A DNA stretch of 64,000 bases, taken from positions 124,001-188,000 of the forward strand of contig CAWERW010000012.1 in assembly GCA_963811595.1 (NCBI GenBank), read 5' to 3'. Positions 19,570 to 30,145 of the stretch are shown here, piece by piece. Origin of the DNA: DASQFQ01 sp963811595. Lineage in GTDB: Bacteria; Actinomycetota; Thermoleophilia; Solirubrobacterales; Solirubrobacteraceae. The translations under genes and the position numbers were made by a program. The notes under the pieces were generated by a model. It was given only the letters and a program-made list of their open reading frames with translations. It searched no databases and was not told where the DNA came from. Numbering within the stretch: the first letter of the stretch is position 1; every line of letters begins with the position of its first letter.

Positions 19570-19588
19570 GACGGTCTGTCCGACCGTC
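19570..19588 (-). promoter_or_regulatory. Inverted repeat GACGGTC-N5-GACCGTC upstream of glnA
   Basis: A perfect 7-bp palindrome with a 5-bp spacer in the 64-bp gap between the HxlR stop and the glnA ATG, just upstream of the TAGTCT -10-like hexamer. No T-tract follows on the minus strand, so an operator is more likely than a terminator. The cognate regulator is unknown. Confidence 0.4.
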
Positions 19589-19616
19589 TTTGGCCCTGAG
19601 GAGGAAATTTCGCTAC

Positions 19617-19970
19617 TCAGAGCCAGCGCAGGGCCCACTCGCGCAGCTCGCGCAGCGCCGGGGCGAGCTCGCGGCCCATGTCGGTCAGCGAGTACTCCAC
19701 GCGCGCCGGCGAGCCGTCGCGCACCTGGCGCTCGACGATGCCGCGCGCCTCGAGCTCCTTCATCCGCTCGGACAGCAGCCGGTCGGAGAGGTGCGGCACG
19801 GCGCAGCCAATCTCCGAGAAGCGCATGGCGCCGCCGTCGAGCAGCACGTAGACGATCGCGCCGGTCCAGCGCTTGCCGACCAGCTCGACCGCCTCGTGCA
19901 GATATGGACAGCACTCCCCGGGCGGTGCAAGGGTCGCGATCGCGACCTTGCGGCGGGGAGCGGACGCCAT
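19617..19970 (-). CDS. HxlR-family winged-helix regulator
   Basis: A 117-residue MarR-like regulator of the HxlR family: CPYLHEAVELVGKRWTGAIV, LLDGGAMRFSEIG, the recognition helix region LSDRLLSERMKELEARGIVER, then a wing and YSLTDMGREL. Adjacent Cys residues (ECCPY) occupy the usual HxlR Cys position and could sense electrophiles or oxidants. The ATG lies four bases after the stop of the AhpD-like gene, so the two form an operon; HxlR members often regulate the gene beside them. Confidence 0.87.
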   Translation of the reverse strand: MASAPRRKVAIATLAPPGECCPYLHEAVELVGKRWTGAIVYVLLDGGAMRFSEIGCAVPHLSDRLLSERMKELEARGIVERQVRDGSPARVEYSLTDMGRELAPALRELREWALRWL

Positions 19971-19974
19971 CGGC

Positions 19975-20538
19975 CTAAGCCGCGCGCAGGACGCGCGCGT
20001 CCTCCACCGAGCCGTCCGCCGGCACGTCGCCGGCCACGTGGACCATCGCGGTGAACGCCTCGAGCGCCACGATCGCGATCGCCTCGAGGAGCTGCTCGTC
20101 GCTCCAGCCCGCCTCGCGCGCCTCCTCGAGCAGGTGGCTCGGGCACAGGCGCTGCTCGGCCAGCGGCCGCAGATAGCGCAGGAGCGCCGCCTCGCGCTCG
20201 TCGCGCGAGTCCCACTCGCGGGCGAGCGCGACCTCGTCGAGGCCGAGCCCGGCCTGGCGACCGGTGCGCGCATGCAGCGCGACGCCGGGCTCCGAGTGGT
20301 GGTGGGCGGCGACGGCGAGCGCGATCCGCTCGAGCGTCTGCCGCGTCAGCGTGCCGTTGCTGCGCAGCTCCGAGCGGAAGCGCGTGTAGCCGCGCAGCGC
20401 CGCCGGCGAGCCGGCCAGGACCCCGAGGAAGTTCGGGAGCTGCCCGGCACCGGCGAGGGCGCCCTTGACGACGGGGAGCGACGCCTCGGGCGCGGTGAGG
20501 TCGTCGTGGATCTGGAAGCGAGACATCTGGGTCTTCAT
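19975..20538 (-). CDS. Carboxymuconolactone decarboxylase/AhpD-like protein lacking the Cys pair
   Basis: A 187-residue all-alpha protein with an AhpD-like core (LTRQTLERIALAVAAHHHSEPG, ALHARTGRQAGL) repeated weakly in the second half (WSDEQLLEAIAIVALEAF). The place of the CxxC redox motif is occupied by SEPG, so peroxidase activity through a Cys pair is not expected. It is co-transcribed with the HxlR regulator. It could be a decarboxylase-type or binding member of the family. An ATG four codons downstream (MSRFQIHDD) is an alternative start. Confidence 0.78.
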   Translation of the reverse strand: MKTQMSRFQIHDDLTAPEASLPVVKGALAGAGQLPNFLGVLAGSPAALRGYTRFRSELRSNGTLTRQTLERIALAVAAHHHSEPGVALHARTGRQAGLGLDEVALAREWDSRDEREAALLRYLRPLAEQRLCPSHLLEEAREAGWSDEQLLEAIAIVALEAFTAMVHVAGDVPADGSVEDARVLRAA

Positions 20539-20634
20539 GGCGAACCGCCCTGGGGAGAGGGAGCAAGGGGGAAGCGCTCGCGGCGTCCTTACCCTTGATA
20601 AGTGTAGGAGGCGGAGCTTGACTCCGCAACCTCT

Positions 20635-21147
20635 CTATGCGGTAAGGATCGCGATGAGGATCAGCATCAGACCGAGCAGAAACGCCCAGGCGATGATGCG
20701 CGTCGGGTCGCCCGCGAGGCGCTCCTCGACGGTCCGCGGAGGCCGCCGGCGGCGCGCGGTGGAGGTGAACGGCGCGATCTCCGAGACCTCGCCGGGACGG
20801 CCGTTGATGCGGATCGTGCGCCGGCCCTCGTGCACGACCTCGGGCTCGGGCGCCTCGAGCACCTCGGTGGCCTCGAACTCCTCGGTCTGCGCCCGCGCGG
20901 ACTCGGCCGCGGCGATGAGGTCCTCCGGCTCGGGCTTGACCTGCGGCTCGAAGGCCTGATCCGCACCCCAGTCCTCGACGGGGCGCCGCCGGCTGCGCGG
21001 CGGGCCCTCGTGAGAGCGCGCGAAGCGACGCCCGCGCACACGCGGGAAGCTCTCGTCGATGCCCCAGTCGTCGGCGGTTCGCCGCGGTGCGTCGGGACTC
21101 TCATGGTCGTACAGGACCCGGTTCTCCCGGGTCAGGTGATCTGACAT
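20635..21147 (-). CDS. Tail-anchored acidic membrane protein of unknown function
   Basis: A 170-residue protein that I do not recognise. The first 140 residues are charged and low in hydrophobicity, with two related stretches (RRTADDWGIDESF and RRPVEDWGADQAF) and an RRTIRINGRPGEVSEIAPF strand pair. The last 20 residues (RIIAWAFLLGLMLILIAILTA region) form one membrane helix with no tail. MSDHLTREN is chosen as start because AGGA precedes it. The same-strand cytochrome c gene ends upstream behind a hairpin. Confidence 0.65.
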   Translation of the reverse strand: MSDHLTRENRVLYDHESPDAPRRTADDWGIDESFPRVRGRRFARSHEGPPRSRRRPVEDWGADQAFEPQVKPEPEDLIAAAESARAQTEEFEATEVLEAPEPEVVHEGRRTIRINGRPGEVSEIAPFTSTARRRRPPRTVEERLAGDPTRIIAWAFLLGLMLILIAILTA

Positions 21148-21263
21148 ACGTCCTGGTTCCCCCTTGCCGCGCCGCATCGTAACAAGGTCAAAAAACCCTG
21201 CAAGAACACGTACTTATGACAATCCGCACGGACGGAACTTTTCGTGCGGAGTGCTACATGGGA

Positions 21264-21280
21264 GCCCGCAGTTTGCGGGC
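21264..21280 (-). terminator. GC-rich hairpin after the cytochrome c gene
   Basis: GCCCGCA and TGCGGGC form a perfect 7-bp stem with a 3-nt loop immediately beyond the cytochrome c stop codon. There is no T-run, so it is an I-shaped GC hairpin. Confidence 0.5.
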
Positions 21281-21282
21281 GT

Positions 21283-21795
21283 CTACTCCCCGGCGCCCTC
21301 GCCGGACTGCCCGACGGCCTTCGCCACGTAGTCGGCGACGTGCTCCGCGTCCTCGCCCTCGACGAGGCCGGCGGCCATGTTGCCGTTGCCGCGCGCGCGG
21401 CCGTTGTTGATCGCGTCGAGCACGAGGTTCTTGGGCGGGCGCAGGTCGTCGAGGTTCGGGCCGACCTGGGCGACCGCCGCGGAAGCCTGGAGCGTGTGGC
21501 AGTTCGCGCAGCGCTGCGCGAACAGCGTGCGCCCCTCCTTGTCGGTCTTCGTGAGATTGCTCACGTTGGCCTCGGGGATGTCGTTGCGCGAGTTGACCGT
21601 CGCGATCACGGCGGCGGGGATCGCGAGGCCGAGGATCACGACCGCGAGGATGAAGTTGACGAGCGCCAGTCGCCGGGTGCCACGGCTCTGGGACGCCATG
21701 CGCTTGCGCGCGCCCCCCATGCCGCCGCTCATGGCGACGAAGAGGACGCTGATCCCGAGTGCGACGAAGACGGCGGTGAAGACCAGTACGGCCAT
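21283..21795 (-). CDS. Membrane-anchored class I cytochrome c
   Basis: A 170-residue protein with two N-terminal hydrophobic segments (MAVLVFTAVFVALGISVLFV and LVNFILAVVILGLAIPAAVI) and then a mono-heme domain outside the membrane: CANCH for heme attachment, NLDDLRPP, and GNGNMAAGL with the probable axial Met. Electron carrier of the respiratory chain or an unidentified oxidoreductase. It follows the dnaE2 stop by 31 nt on the same strand, so read-through from the SOS-controlled gene is possible. Confidence 0.85.
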   Translation of the reverse strand: MAVLVFTAVFVALGISVLFVAMSGGMGGARKRMASQSRGTRRLALVNFILAVVILGLAIPAAVIATVNSRNDIPEANVSNLTKTDKEGRTLFAQRCANCHTLQASAAVAQVGPNLDDLRPPKNLVLDAINNGRARGNGNMAAGLVEGEDAEHVADYVAKAVGQSGEGAGE

Positions 21796-21826
21796 GCGGA
21801 GCGGCAGATTACCCCAGGGGGTCCTC

Positions 21827-24800
21827 TTATCGCCGCCGTCCCTGGGCAAACGACTGCACGGCGGGCGCCACGGTCCGGAAGTCGGCCAGCTCGGCCTCCG
21901 CCTCGCGCCTGGCGCGCTCGTCGAGCGAGACGACCGCGGCATCCTCGGCCCGCGGCGCCGCGAGCGCCTCCAGGCCGTCGACGTAGACGTTGATCGCCCC
22001 GCCGGCGATCGGGAGCTTCTCGAGCCGGCCGGTGGCGATCAGCAGCGGCTCGGAGCGCACGAGCAGGCGGTGGCGCTCGTAGACGGGCGGCGGGACGATC
22101 AGGTTGACGGTGCCGAACTCGTCCTCGATCAGCAGGAACACGATGCCCTTGGCCGTGCCGGGGCGCTGGCGCGCGACCACGAGCCCACCGATCCGCACCC
22201 GCTGCTCGTGGCGCAGCGTCTCGAGATCGCGGCAGGAGACCGTCCCCGCCGGCAGGCGCTCGCGCAGCAGCGCCATCGGGTGGGCGCCGAGCGTCAGCCC
22301 GGTCGTGGCGTAGTCGGCCATCATCGACTCCCACGGCTCGAGCTCGCGCAGCGCCGGCGCGCCCGGGACGTCGAGCGGCAGCGCGAGCTGGGTGCCGTCG
22401 TCGCCCACCGCCTCACCGGGCGCCGCGATCCCGAGCTCCCACAGGATCGCCCGGCGGGTGGCGTGGTGGGAGCCCAGCGAGTCGCACGCGCCAGCCCACG
22501 CCAGCTGGGCGAGCGCCGGGCGCCCGGCCCCGGCGCGCGAGGCGAGGTCGCCGAGCGAGCGGAACGGACCGCCTTCCTCGCGCGCCCGCACCAGCGCCGC
22601 CACCTCGTCCCCGCGCACGCCCGCGATGTAGCCGAGGCCGATGCGGACCGACTCGCCGTCGGTCGTGCAGTCGACCGCGCTGGCGTTGACGTCGGCGGCC
22701 AGCAGCTCGATCCCGCGCCGCTGCGCCTCGTGCACGAGCGTGTCCGACGCGTAGAAGCCCATCGGCTGCTCGTTGAGCAGCGCGCACAGGAACGCGGGGC
22801 CGTGGTGCACGCGCAGCCACGTCGACTGGTAGGCGAGCAGGCCGAAGGCGGCGCCGTGGGCCTTCGGGAAGCCGAAGCCCGAGAACCCCATGATCATCTC
22901 GTAGACCCGCTCCGCGATCGCCTCGCCGGCGCCGTGGGTGGCCATCGCCCCCTCCACGAAGCGCTGGTGGTAGGCCTCGATCGCCGCCTCGGAGCGCTTG
23001 CGGCTCATCGCCCGCCGCAGCCCCTCGGCCTCGCCGTGCGAGAAGCCCGCGAACGCGATCGCGACCTCGAGCACCTGGTCCTGGAAGATGATCGTGCCGA
23101 GCGTGTCCTTGAGGACCGGCTCGAGCGAGGGGTGGTCGTAGGGGATGACGTAGTCCGGGTCCTGGCGCAGCCGCTGGCGGCGCTCGATGTAGGGGTTGAC
23201 GGCGCCGCCCTGGATCGGGCCGGGGCGCACGATCGCGACCTGGATCGTGAGGTCGTCGAGGTTCTCGGGGCGGGTGCGCCGCAGCGAGGCCATCTGCGCG
23301 CGGCTCTCGATCTGGAAGACCCCCATCGTCTCGGCCTCCTGGATCGCCGTGTAGGTCTCGGGGTCGTCGAACGGGATCCGCGAGAGGTCGATGCGCTCTC
23401 CGCGGGTGCGCGCGATGTCCTCCACGCAGCGCTCGACCGCGGAGAGCATCCCGAGGCCGAGCAGGTCGATCTTCAGGAAGCCCGCATCGGCACAGGAGTC
23501 CTTGTCCCACTGGCACAGCTGGCGCCCTTCCATCGCGGCCGGCAGCACGGGGCAGCAGTCGACCAGCGGGCGGGTCGAGACGATCATCCCGCCCGAGTGC
23601 TGGGAGAGGTGGCGCGGGAGCCCGTAGGCCTCGTCGCACAGCCGCGCCAGCCAGCCCCAGCGGCCGGGCAGGCGGGCGGCCCGCGACTCGTCGGGCGGAT
23701 GGTCCTTGGCGAGGGCGCCCGAGCCCTGGTTGGTGACCATCGCCTGCCACTCGGCGGTCGACATCGCGAACGGGCCGCGCGAGTCGGGATCGAGCCACGG
23801 CGCGGGCGGGCCGCCCGGCTCGAGCCCGAGCGCGCTCTCGACGTCGGCCGCCACGCCGCGGATCGCGAACGGCTCGGCCCCGCGGGCGACCCGCTCGAGC
23901 TCGGCGGCCGGCAGCCCGAGCACCTTGCCGAGCTCGCGGATCGCGCCGCGCGACTTGAACGTCGGGAAGGCGGCCACGAGCGCGGAGTGCTCGCGCCCGT
24001 AGCGGTCGTGCACGCGCGGGATCAGGACCTCGCGGACGTCGCGCGGGAAGTCGAGGTCGATGTCCGGCAGCGCGGTCAGCTCCTCGTTGAGGAAGCGCCC
24101 GAGGAACAGCTCGTTGGCGATCGGGTCGATGTGCGAGAGGCCGGTGAGGTAGCAGACGATCGAGGACACGGAGGAGCCGCGGCCGCGCCCGGGCGGCAGC
24201 AGGGCGCGCGCCGTGTCGGGTCCCCGCACCTCGACGGCGACCTCGCGCGCGAGCTCGAGCATGTCGCGGTGCAGGAGGAAGAAGCCGGGCAGCCCGAGCG
24301 CGTCGATCACGCGAAGCTCTTCCTCGAGTCGAGGCTGAGCCTTGGCGCGATGGGGTGAGCCTGAGGGGTAGCGTTCCTCGAAGCGCTGGGCGCACAGCTC
24401 GGCGAGCGTGCGCGAGGCGCCCGGGTCCTCCGAGCCGGGGTAGCGGTAGCCGAGATCCTGGGTCAGGTCGAAGCGCAGGCGGTCGGCGAGCGCGCGCGTC
24501 TCCGCCACCGCGCGCGGGTGGTCGTCGGCGAAGCGCGCCTCCATCGCCTTCGGGGAGGCGAGGACGTGGGAGAAGTTGCCGCGCCGCAGCGGCTCGGAGG
24601 CGTCGAGCGTCGCGTGGCTGCGCAGGGCCACGAACGCGTCCTGCAGCGGCCCGCGCGAGCGGGCGTGCGCATGGACGTTGCCGGTGGCGACGGCGGGCAC
24701 CCCGACCTTCTCGGCGAGCCGCTCGAGCCGCCCGTTGCGGGCGCGGTCGTCGCGCTGGTAGGGGCGCTGGAGCTCGACCCGCAGGCGGTCGCGGCCGAAG

Positions 24801-25234
24801 ATGGCGCGCAGCCGGCGCAGCCCCTCCTCGTCATGGACGCCCTGGCGCGCGCAGCCGCTCAGGCACACGAGCCCTTCCGCGTGCTCCTCGAGGGTCGCCC
24901 ACGGGACCTGCGGAGGCGGCTCGTCCTTGTCGCGGTCGTGCGCGTGCGCGGCCGTGACGATGTGGCAGAGGTTGCGCCAGCCGGTCTCGTCCTCGACCAG
25001 CAGCGTGACGTGGCGCGAGTCCTCGAGCGCCATCTCGGCGCCGTGGATCGCGCGCAGGCCCAGCGCGGCGGCGGCCTGGGCGAACTCCATCGAGCCGCAC
25101 AGGCCGTCGTGGTCCGTCAGCGCGAAGGCGTCATAGCCCAGCTCCACCGCGGCCCCCGCCAGCTCGTCGGGCAGCGACGCCCCGTCGAGGAAGGAGAAGG
25201 CCGAGTGGGCATGGAGCTCGACGTACACGAACAC
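21827..25234 (-). CDS. dnaE2: Error-prone DNA polymerase III alpha subunit DnaE2
   Basis: A 1135-residue C-family polymerase. The PHP domain starts VELHAHSAFSFLDG with ALTDHDGLCGS. The palm carries the paired Asp of PDIDLDFPRD and a GRGRGSSVSSIVCYL loop, followed by FPTFKSRGAIRELG, QHSGGMIVS, and FGFPKAHGAAFGLLAYQ. The short C-terminus has an OB fold and no beta-binding tail typical of replicative DnaE1, as in ImuC/DnaE2 translesion polymerases. The start is GTG. The LexA box at 25228-25241 covers the start codon, so expression should be DNA-damage inducible together with the ImuB-like gene at 40 kb. Confidence 0.93.
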   Translation of the reverse strand: MFVYVELHAHSAFSFLDGASLPDELAGAAVELGYDAFALTDHDGLCGSMEFAQAAAALGLRAIHGAEMALEDSRHVTLLVEDETGWRNLCHIVTAAHAHDRDKDEPPPQVPWATLEEHAEGLVCLSGCARQGVHDEEGLRRLRAIFGRDRLRVELQRPYQRDDRARNGRLERLAEKVGVPAVATGNVHAHARSRGPLQDAFVALRSHATLDASEPLRRGNFSHVLASPKAMEARFADDHPRAVAETRALADRLRFDLTQDLGYRYPGSEDPGASRTLAELCAQRFEERYPSGSPHRAKAQPRLEEELRVIDALGLPGFFLLHRDMLELAREVAVEVRGPDTARALLPPGRGRGSSVSSIVCYLTGLSHIDPIANELFLGRFLNEELTALPDIDLDFPRDVREVLIPRVHDRYGREHSALVAAFPTFKSRGAIRELGKVLGLPAAELERVARGAEPFAIRGVAADVESALGLEPGGPPAPWLDPDSRGPFAMSTAEWQAMVTNQGSGALAKDHPPDESRAARLPGRWGWLARLCDEAYGLPRHLSQHSGGMIVSTRPLVDCCPVLPAAMEGRQLCQWDKDSCADAGFLKIDLLGLGMLSAVERCVEDIARTRGERIDLSRIPFDDPETYTAIQEAETMGVFQIESRAQMASLRRTRPENLDDLTIQVAIVRPGPIQGGAVNPYIERRQRLRQDPDYVIPYDHPSLEPVLKDTLGTIIFQDQVLEVAIAFAGFSHGEAEGLRRAMSRKRSEAAIEAYHQRFVEGAMATHGAGEAIAERVYEMIMGFSGFGFPKAHGAAFGLLAYQSTWLRVHHGPAFLCALLNEQPMGFYASDTLVHEAQRRGIELLAADVNASAVDCTTDGESVRIGLGYIAGVRGDEVAALVRAREEGGPFRSLGDLASRAGAGRPALAQLAWAGACDSLGSHHATRRAILWELGIAAPGEAVGDDGTQLALPLDVPGAPALRELEPWESMMADYATTGLTLGAHPMALLRERLPAGTVSCRDLETLRHEQRVRIGGLVVARQRPGTAKGIVFLLIEDEFGTVNLIVPPPVYERHRLLVRSEPLLIATGRLEKLPIAGGAINVYVDGLEALAAPRAEDAAVVSLDERARREAEAELADFRTVAPAVQSFAQGRRR

Positions 25235-25241
25235 ATGTTCG
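25228..25241 (-). promoter_or_regulatory. LexA (SOS) box over the dnaE2 start
   Basis: CGAACACATGTTCG, identical (reading either strand) to the boxes before imuB and lexA. The flank shared with the imuB copy extends to ATGCGAACATGTGTTCG. The dnaE2 GTG lies inside the box. Confidence 0.9.
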
Positions 25242-25267
25242 CATACGCCGAGCTCATGATGGGAGGG

Positions 25268-25408
25268 TCAGCGGGTGTCGAGACCCGGCGAGACGCAATG
25301 AGGGTTCTCGCACACGTACGGCCCGGCGGGGCCGGCGTGGAAGTGGACCTTCTCGTTGGGGGCGTGCGTGTCCAGCGCACGCGCGAACGCGGCGAAGATT
25401 CGAGGCAT
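25268..25408 (-). CDS. 46-residue protein with a His/Cys-pair motif
   Basis: A small gene 33 nt upstream of dnaE2 on the same strand. The product begins MPRIFAAFARALDTHA, then VHFHAGPAGPYVC and ENPHCVSPGLDTR. Short actinobacterial proteins with a 'HFH.GP....VC....C..P.L' pattern are familiar to me from general knowledge, but I know no function; metal binding by the two His and two Cys is plausible. AGGATCC provides a ribosome site before the ATG. GC-rich codon use matches its neighbours. Confidence 0.65.
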   Translation of the reverse strand: MPRIFAAFARALDTHAPNEKVHFHAGPAGPYVCENPHCVSPGLDTR

Positions 25409-25477
25409 TGGTGGATCCTTTGGGGAGGGGGAGAGAGGTGCTGTCGGAACGGGAAACTACACACCGAACCGGCAGAG

Positions 25478-25483
25478 ATTGTA
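25478..25483 (-). promoter_or_regulatory. Candidate -10 TACAAT for the 46-residue gene
   Basis: TACAAT on the minus strand lies about 70 bases before the small gene and just after the stop of the inositol operon. No convincing -35 is seen. Confidence 0.3.
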
Positions 25484-25499
25484 ACACGCTTGTGACACG

Positions 25500-26603
25500 C
25501 TAATCCGCGGTGATGAGGACCTTCGCGCTGCGCTCGGCGTCGAGCGCGGTCTCCATCGCGGCAGGCGCCTCCGCGACCGGGAAGCGGTGGGAGACCATCT
25601 CGGCGAACGGCACCGTGTCCACGTGCCGGGCGAGCAGCGCGAGCGTGCGGTCGTAGACCAGGACGTCCTCACCGGCGATCCCCATCAACGTCAGGTTGCG
25701 GCCGCACAGCACGGCGGGGTTGAAGGTCTCCTCGCCCATGTCCACGAACGCGCCGACCTCGATGATCGTGCCGCCGTCGCGGACCATCGCGACCGCCTTG
25801 CCGAACGAGCCGGGGAAGCCGGTGGCGTTGACCACGAGGTCGACGCCGCGCAGCTCGTCGGCCTCGGCCGCCTCGGCGCCGGCGATCCGCGCGGCGATCT
25901 CGAGCCGCTTGCGCGACGGGTCGACGGCGAAGATCCGCCCCGCGCCCATCAGCTGCGCCTTGACGGCATGCGCCTGGCCGAGCGCGCCGACGCCGATGAC
26001 CGCGACCGTGTCGCCGGGCCGGAAACCCGCAGGGCTCGGCAGCGCCGCCGCCCGCTCGAGGCTGTGCGTGACCGCGAAGATCTCCGTCAGCACCGCGACG
26101 TCGTCGGGCACCGACTCCGGCACGCGGAAGATCCCCACGCCGCGCCGCAGGTACATGTACTCCGACCAGCCGCCCCACAGGTGCGGCGCCTCGTCGGCGG
26201 AGAGCGCGTTGCCGTAGCTCTCCAGCCGCTCGCAGAGCACGTAGGGGAAGCCGCGCTGGCAGGGCCCGCAGGTCCCGCAGGCGCGGTTCGGCGCCGGCAC
26301 CACGCGGTCGCCGGGCTGGAGCGGCGTGCCGTCGCCCGCGTACGCGACGGCGCCCTCCCCCACCGCCTCGACGATCCCCACGTTCTCGTGCCCCTGGATC
26401 AGCGGCAGGACCGTCTCGCGGCCGCGCTCGCTGCCCGGGTACTGGTCGGTCTCGCCCCGGAACGTGTGCTTGTCGGTGCCGCAGATGCCCGACGCGATCA
26501 TGCGCAGCAGCACCGCGCCCGGCTCGAGCTCGGTCGGATACGGGTAGTCGCGCACCTCGAGCTGGTACGGGGCGATCAGCGTGGCGGCTTGGACGGTGGT
26601 CAC
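25500..26603 (-). CDS. Zinc-type medium-chain alcohol dehydrogenase
   Basis: A 367-residue MDR enzyme. Catalytic zinc ligands are in SGICGTDKH and IQGHENVGIVE. Structural zinc Cys are in NRACGTCGPCQRGFPYVLC, and the NAD motif is VIGVGALGQA. Last gene of the minus-strand inositol operon, four bases behind the second Gfo/Idh/MocA gene, with a GTG start. A polyol or inositol-derived alcohol is the likely substrate by context. The sequence alone does not choose between threonine, sorbitol or scyllo-inositol type activity. Confidence 0.82.
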   Translation of the reverse strand: MTTVQAATLIAPYQLEVRDYPYPTELEPGAVLLRMIASGICGTDKHTFRGETDQYPGSERGRETVLPLIQGHENVGIVEAVGEGAVAYAGDGTPLQPGDRVVPAPNRACGTCGPCQRGFPYVLCERLESYGNALSADEAPHLWGGWSEYMYLRRGVGIFRVPESVPDDVAVLTEIFAVTHSLERAAALPSPAGFRPGDTVAVIGVGALGQAHAVKAQLMGAGRIFAVDPSRKRLEIAARIAGAEAAEADELRGVDLVVNATGFPGSFGKAVAMVRDGGTIIEVGAFVDMGEETFNPAVLCGRNLTLMGIAGEDVLVYDRTLALLARHVDTVPFAEMVSHRFPVAEAPAAMETALDAERSAKVLITAD

Positions 26604-26607
26604 GGGA

Positions 26608-27551
26608 TCAGTTGTACAGCGCGGGCCGGGCCGCCATCGCGACGTGCGCGCGCTCGCCCGAGGCCAGCGACGCCAAGCACGCGTCGGCGACCGCGTTGGC
26701 GGCGTAGCCGTCCCACGCGCTGGGGCCGTCCTCGAGGCCCTGGACCCAGCACTCGAGCTCGCGCCGGTAGGCGGTCGCGAAGCGCGCGCGGAAGTCGGGC
26801 GCGACCTGCTCGCCGAGCCGCAGCGTGCCGGTCTCCCCCACCAGCTCGCAGCGGATGTCGTAGCCGTACTGGGCGTTGACGAACACCTCGACGTCGATCA
26901 GCACGCCGCTCGCGGTCTCCAGCAGCGCGAGCTGGGGGTCGCGCAGCCCGTCCGGCGCGCGCGTGGTGGAGCGCGGGGCGCGCATGGTGGCGGCGACGAT
27001 CTCCTCCCCGAGCAGCCAGCGCGTCACGTCGATCTCGTGCACCAGCGAGCTCGTGATCAGCATCTCCGACGTGTAGATGGGCGGCGCGGCCGCGTTGCGG
27101 TGCGCGCAGTGCACGAGGAGCACCTCGCCCACGCCGCCGTTGTGGAGCCCGTCCTTGATCTCGCCGTAGGCCGGGTCGAAGCGGCGCATGAACCCGAGGC
27201 TCACGAGCCGGCGGCCCGCCGCGACCTCGGCGTCGATCACGCGCAGGCACGCCTCCGCGGTGGTGGCCAGCGGCTTCTCGCACAGCACCGGCTTGCCTGC
27301 CTCGATGCAGGCGAGCACGAACGCCTCGTGGGTCGTGTCGAACGACGCCACCACGACCGCGTCGACCGCCTCGATCAGCGCGAGCGGGTCGTCGATCACG
27401 CGCGCGCCCGCGCCGTCGGCCGCCGCCGCCTCGGCCCGCGCGCGGTCGACGTCGGAGACGGCCGCGACGTGCGCGCCCTCGACCGACGTGGCGAGGCAGC
27501 GGACGTGCGCCGCCCCCATCATCCCCGCGCCGATGACGCCGACGGCGAGGC

Positions 27552-27555
<4 letters not shown>
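26608..27555 (-). CDS. iolG: Gfo/Idh/MocA oxidoreductase, probable myo-inositol 2-dehydrogenase
   Basis: A 315-residue NAD(P)-dependent dehydrogenase: GVIGAGMMGAAHV Rossmann motif, the catalytic-Lys motif CEKPLA, GFMRRFDPAYGEIKDGL and SSLVHEIDVTRWLLGEE with the Asp/His pair. These features and the position directly after iolD fit inositol dehydrogenase IolG, which makes scyllo-inosose for the dehydratase. The ATG overlaps the iolD stop. Another member of the family heads the operon, so which oxidises myo-inositol and which an epimer is undecided. Confidence 0.82.
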
Positions 27556-29359
<1,804 letters not shown>

Positions 29360-29363
<4 letters not shown>

Positions 29364-30145
29364 GCGGGCCTCCTCGCCGCCGTCATCGGCAGCCTCGGGT
29401 CGATCTCCTGGCCTTCCCACGAATCGCGGATCCACGCGTGGGCCGGGTCGTCGGTGAAGCGCCACGCGCGCTCGCCCGCCCCCGCCATCACGTTGAGGTA
29501 GTACAGGTCGTAGCCCGGGGCGGCCATCGACGGGCCGTGGTAGCCGCTGGGCAGCAGCACCGTGTCGCCGGAGCGGACCTCCTCGAGGATGTCGATCTCG
29601 GGGCCGTACGCGCGCTGGTAGGCGAACCCGCCGCCGGAGACCTCGAAGTAGTAGATCTCCTCGAGCGCGGTCTCGACGCCGGGGATGTCCTCGTCGTGCT
29701 TGTGGGGCGGATAGGAGGACCAGTTGCCCTCGGGGGTCAGCACCTCGACGGCGATCAGGCGGTCGGCGAAGTCCGTGTCGGGCCCGCAGAAGTTGTGGAT
29801 CTGGCGGCTCATCCGCCCGGCGCCGCGCAGCTCGACGGCGACCTCCTCGATGCGCCTGGCCTCGCGGCGGTTCTCCGCCCGCGCGGACGGCAGCGCCACC
29901 CGGCCCTCGCCGGCGATATCTACCCGGCTGGAGCGCGGGACGTAGACGAAATCGGTCTGGCCGCTGAACACGCTCTCGCGGCCTTCGAGCGTGAAGCGCT
30001 CGCCGTCGACGGTCACGGTCGCGGAGCCCTCGAGCGGGAGCACGATCAGCTCGTCCTCGCCCGAGTCGAACCGATGCTCCCCGAGCTCGAGGACGCGCAG
30101 GCCGCAGAAGCTCCAGCCCGCGTCTTCCGGTGTGATCTCAAGCAA
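29360..30145 (-). CDS. iolB: 5-deoxy-glucuronate isomerase IolB
   Basis: A 261-residue bicupin. The second cupin contains WSSYPPHKHDED, the EEIYYFEV metal-site segment and SGYHGPSMAAPGYDLYYLNVMAG, which is the IolB signature. It isomerises 5-deoxyglucuronate to 2-deoxy-5-keto-gluconate, the substrate of IolC encoded just upstream. The start is TTG, supported by GGAGG six bases upstream, and overlaps the end of iolC. Confidence 0.92.

Noticed and set aside
21377..24358. A 993-codon open frame on the plus strand
   Set aside because: It is antisense to dnaE2. Its composition is a mirror of DnaE2 codons, with no domain or ribosome site.
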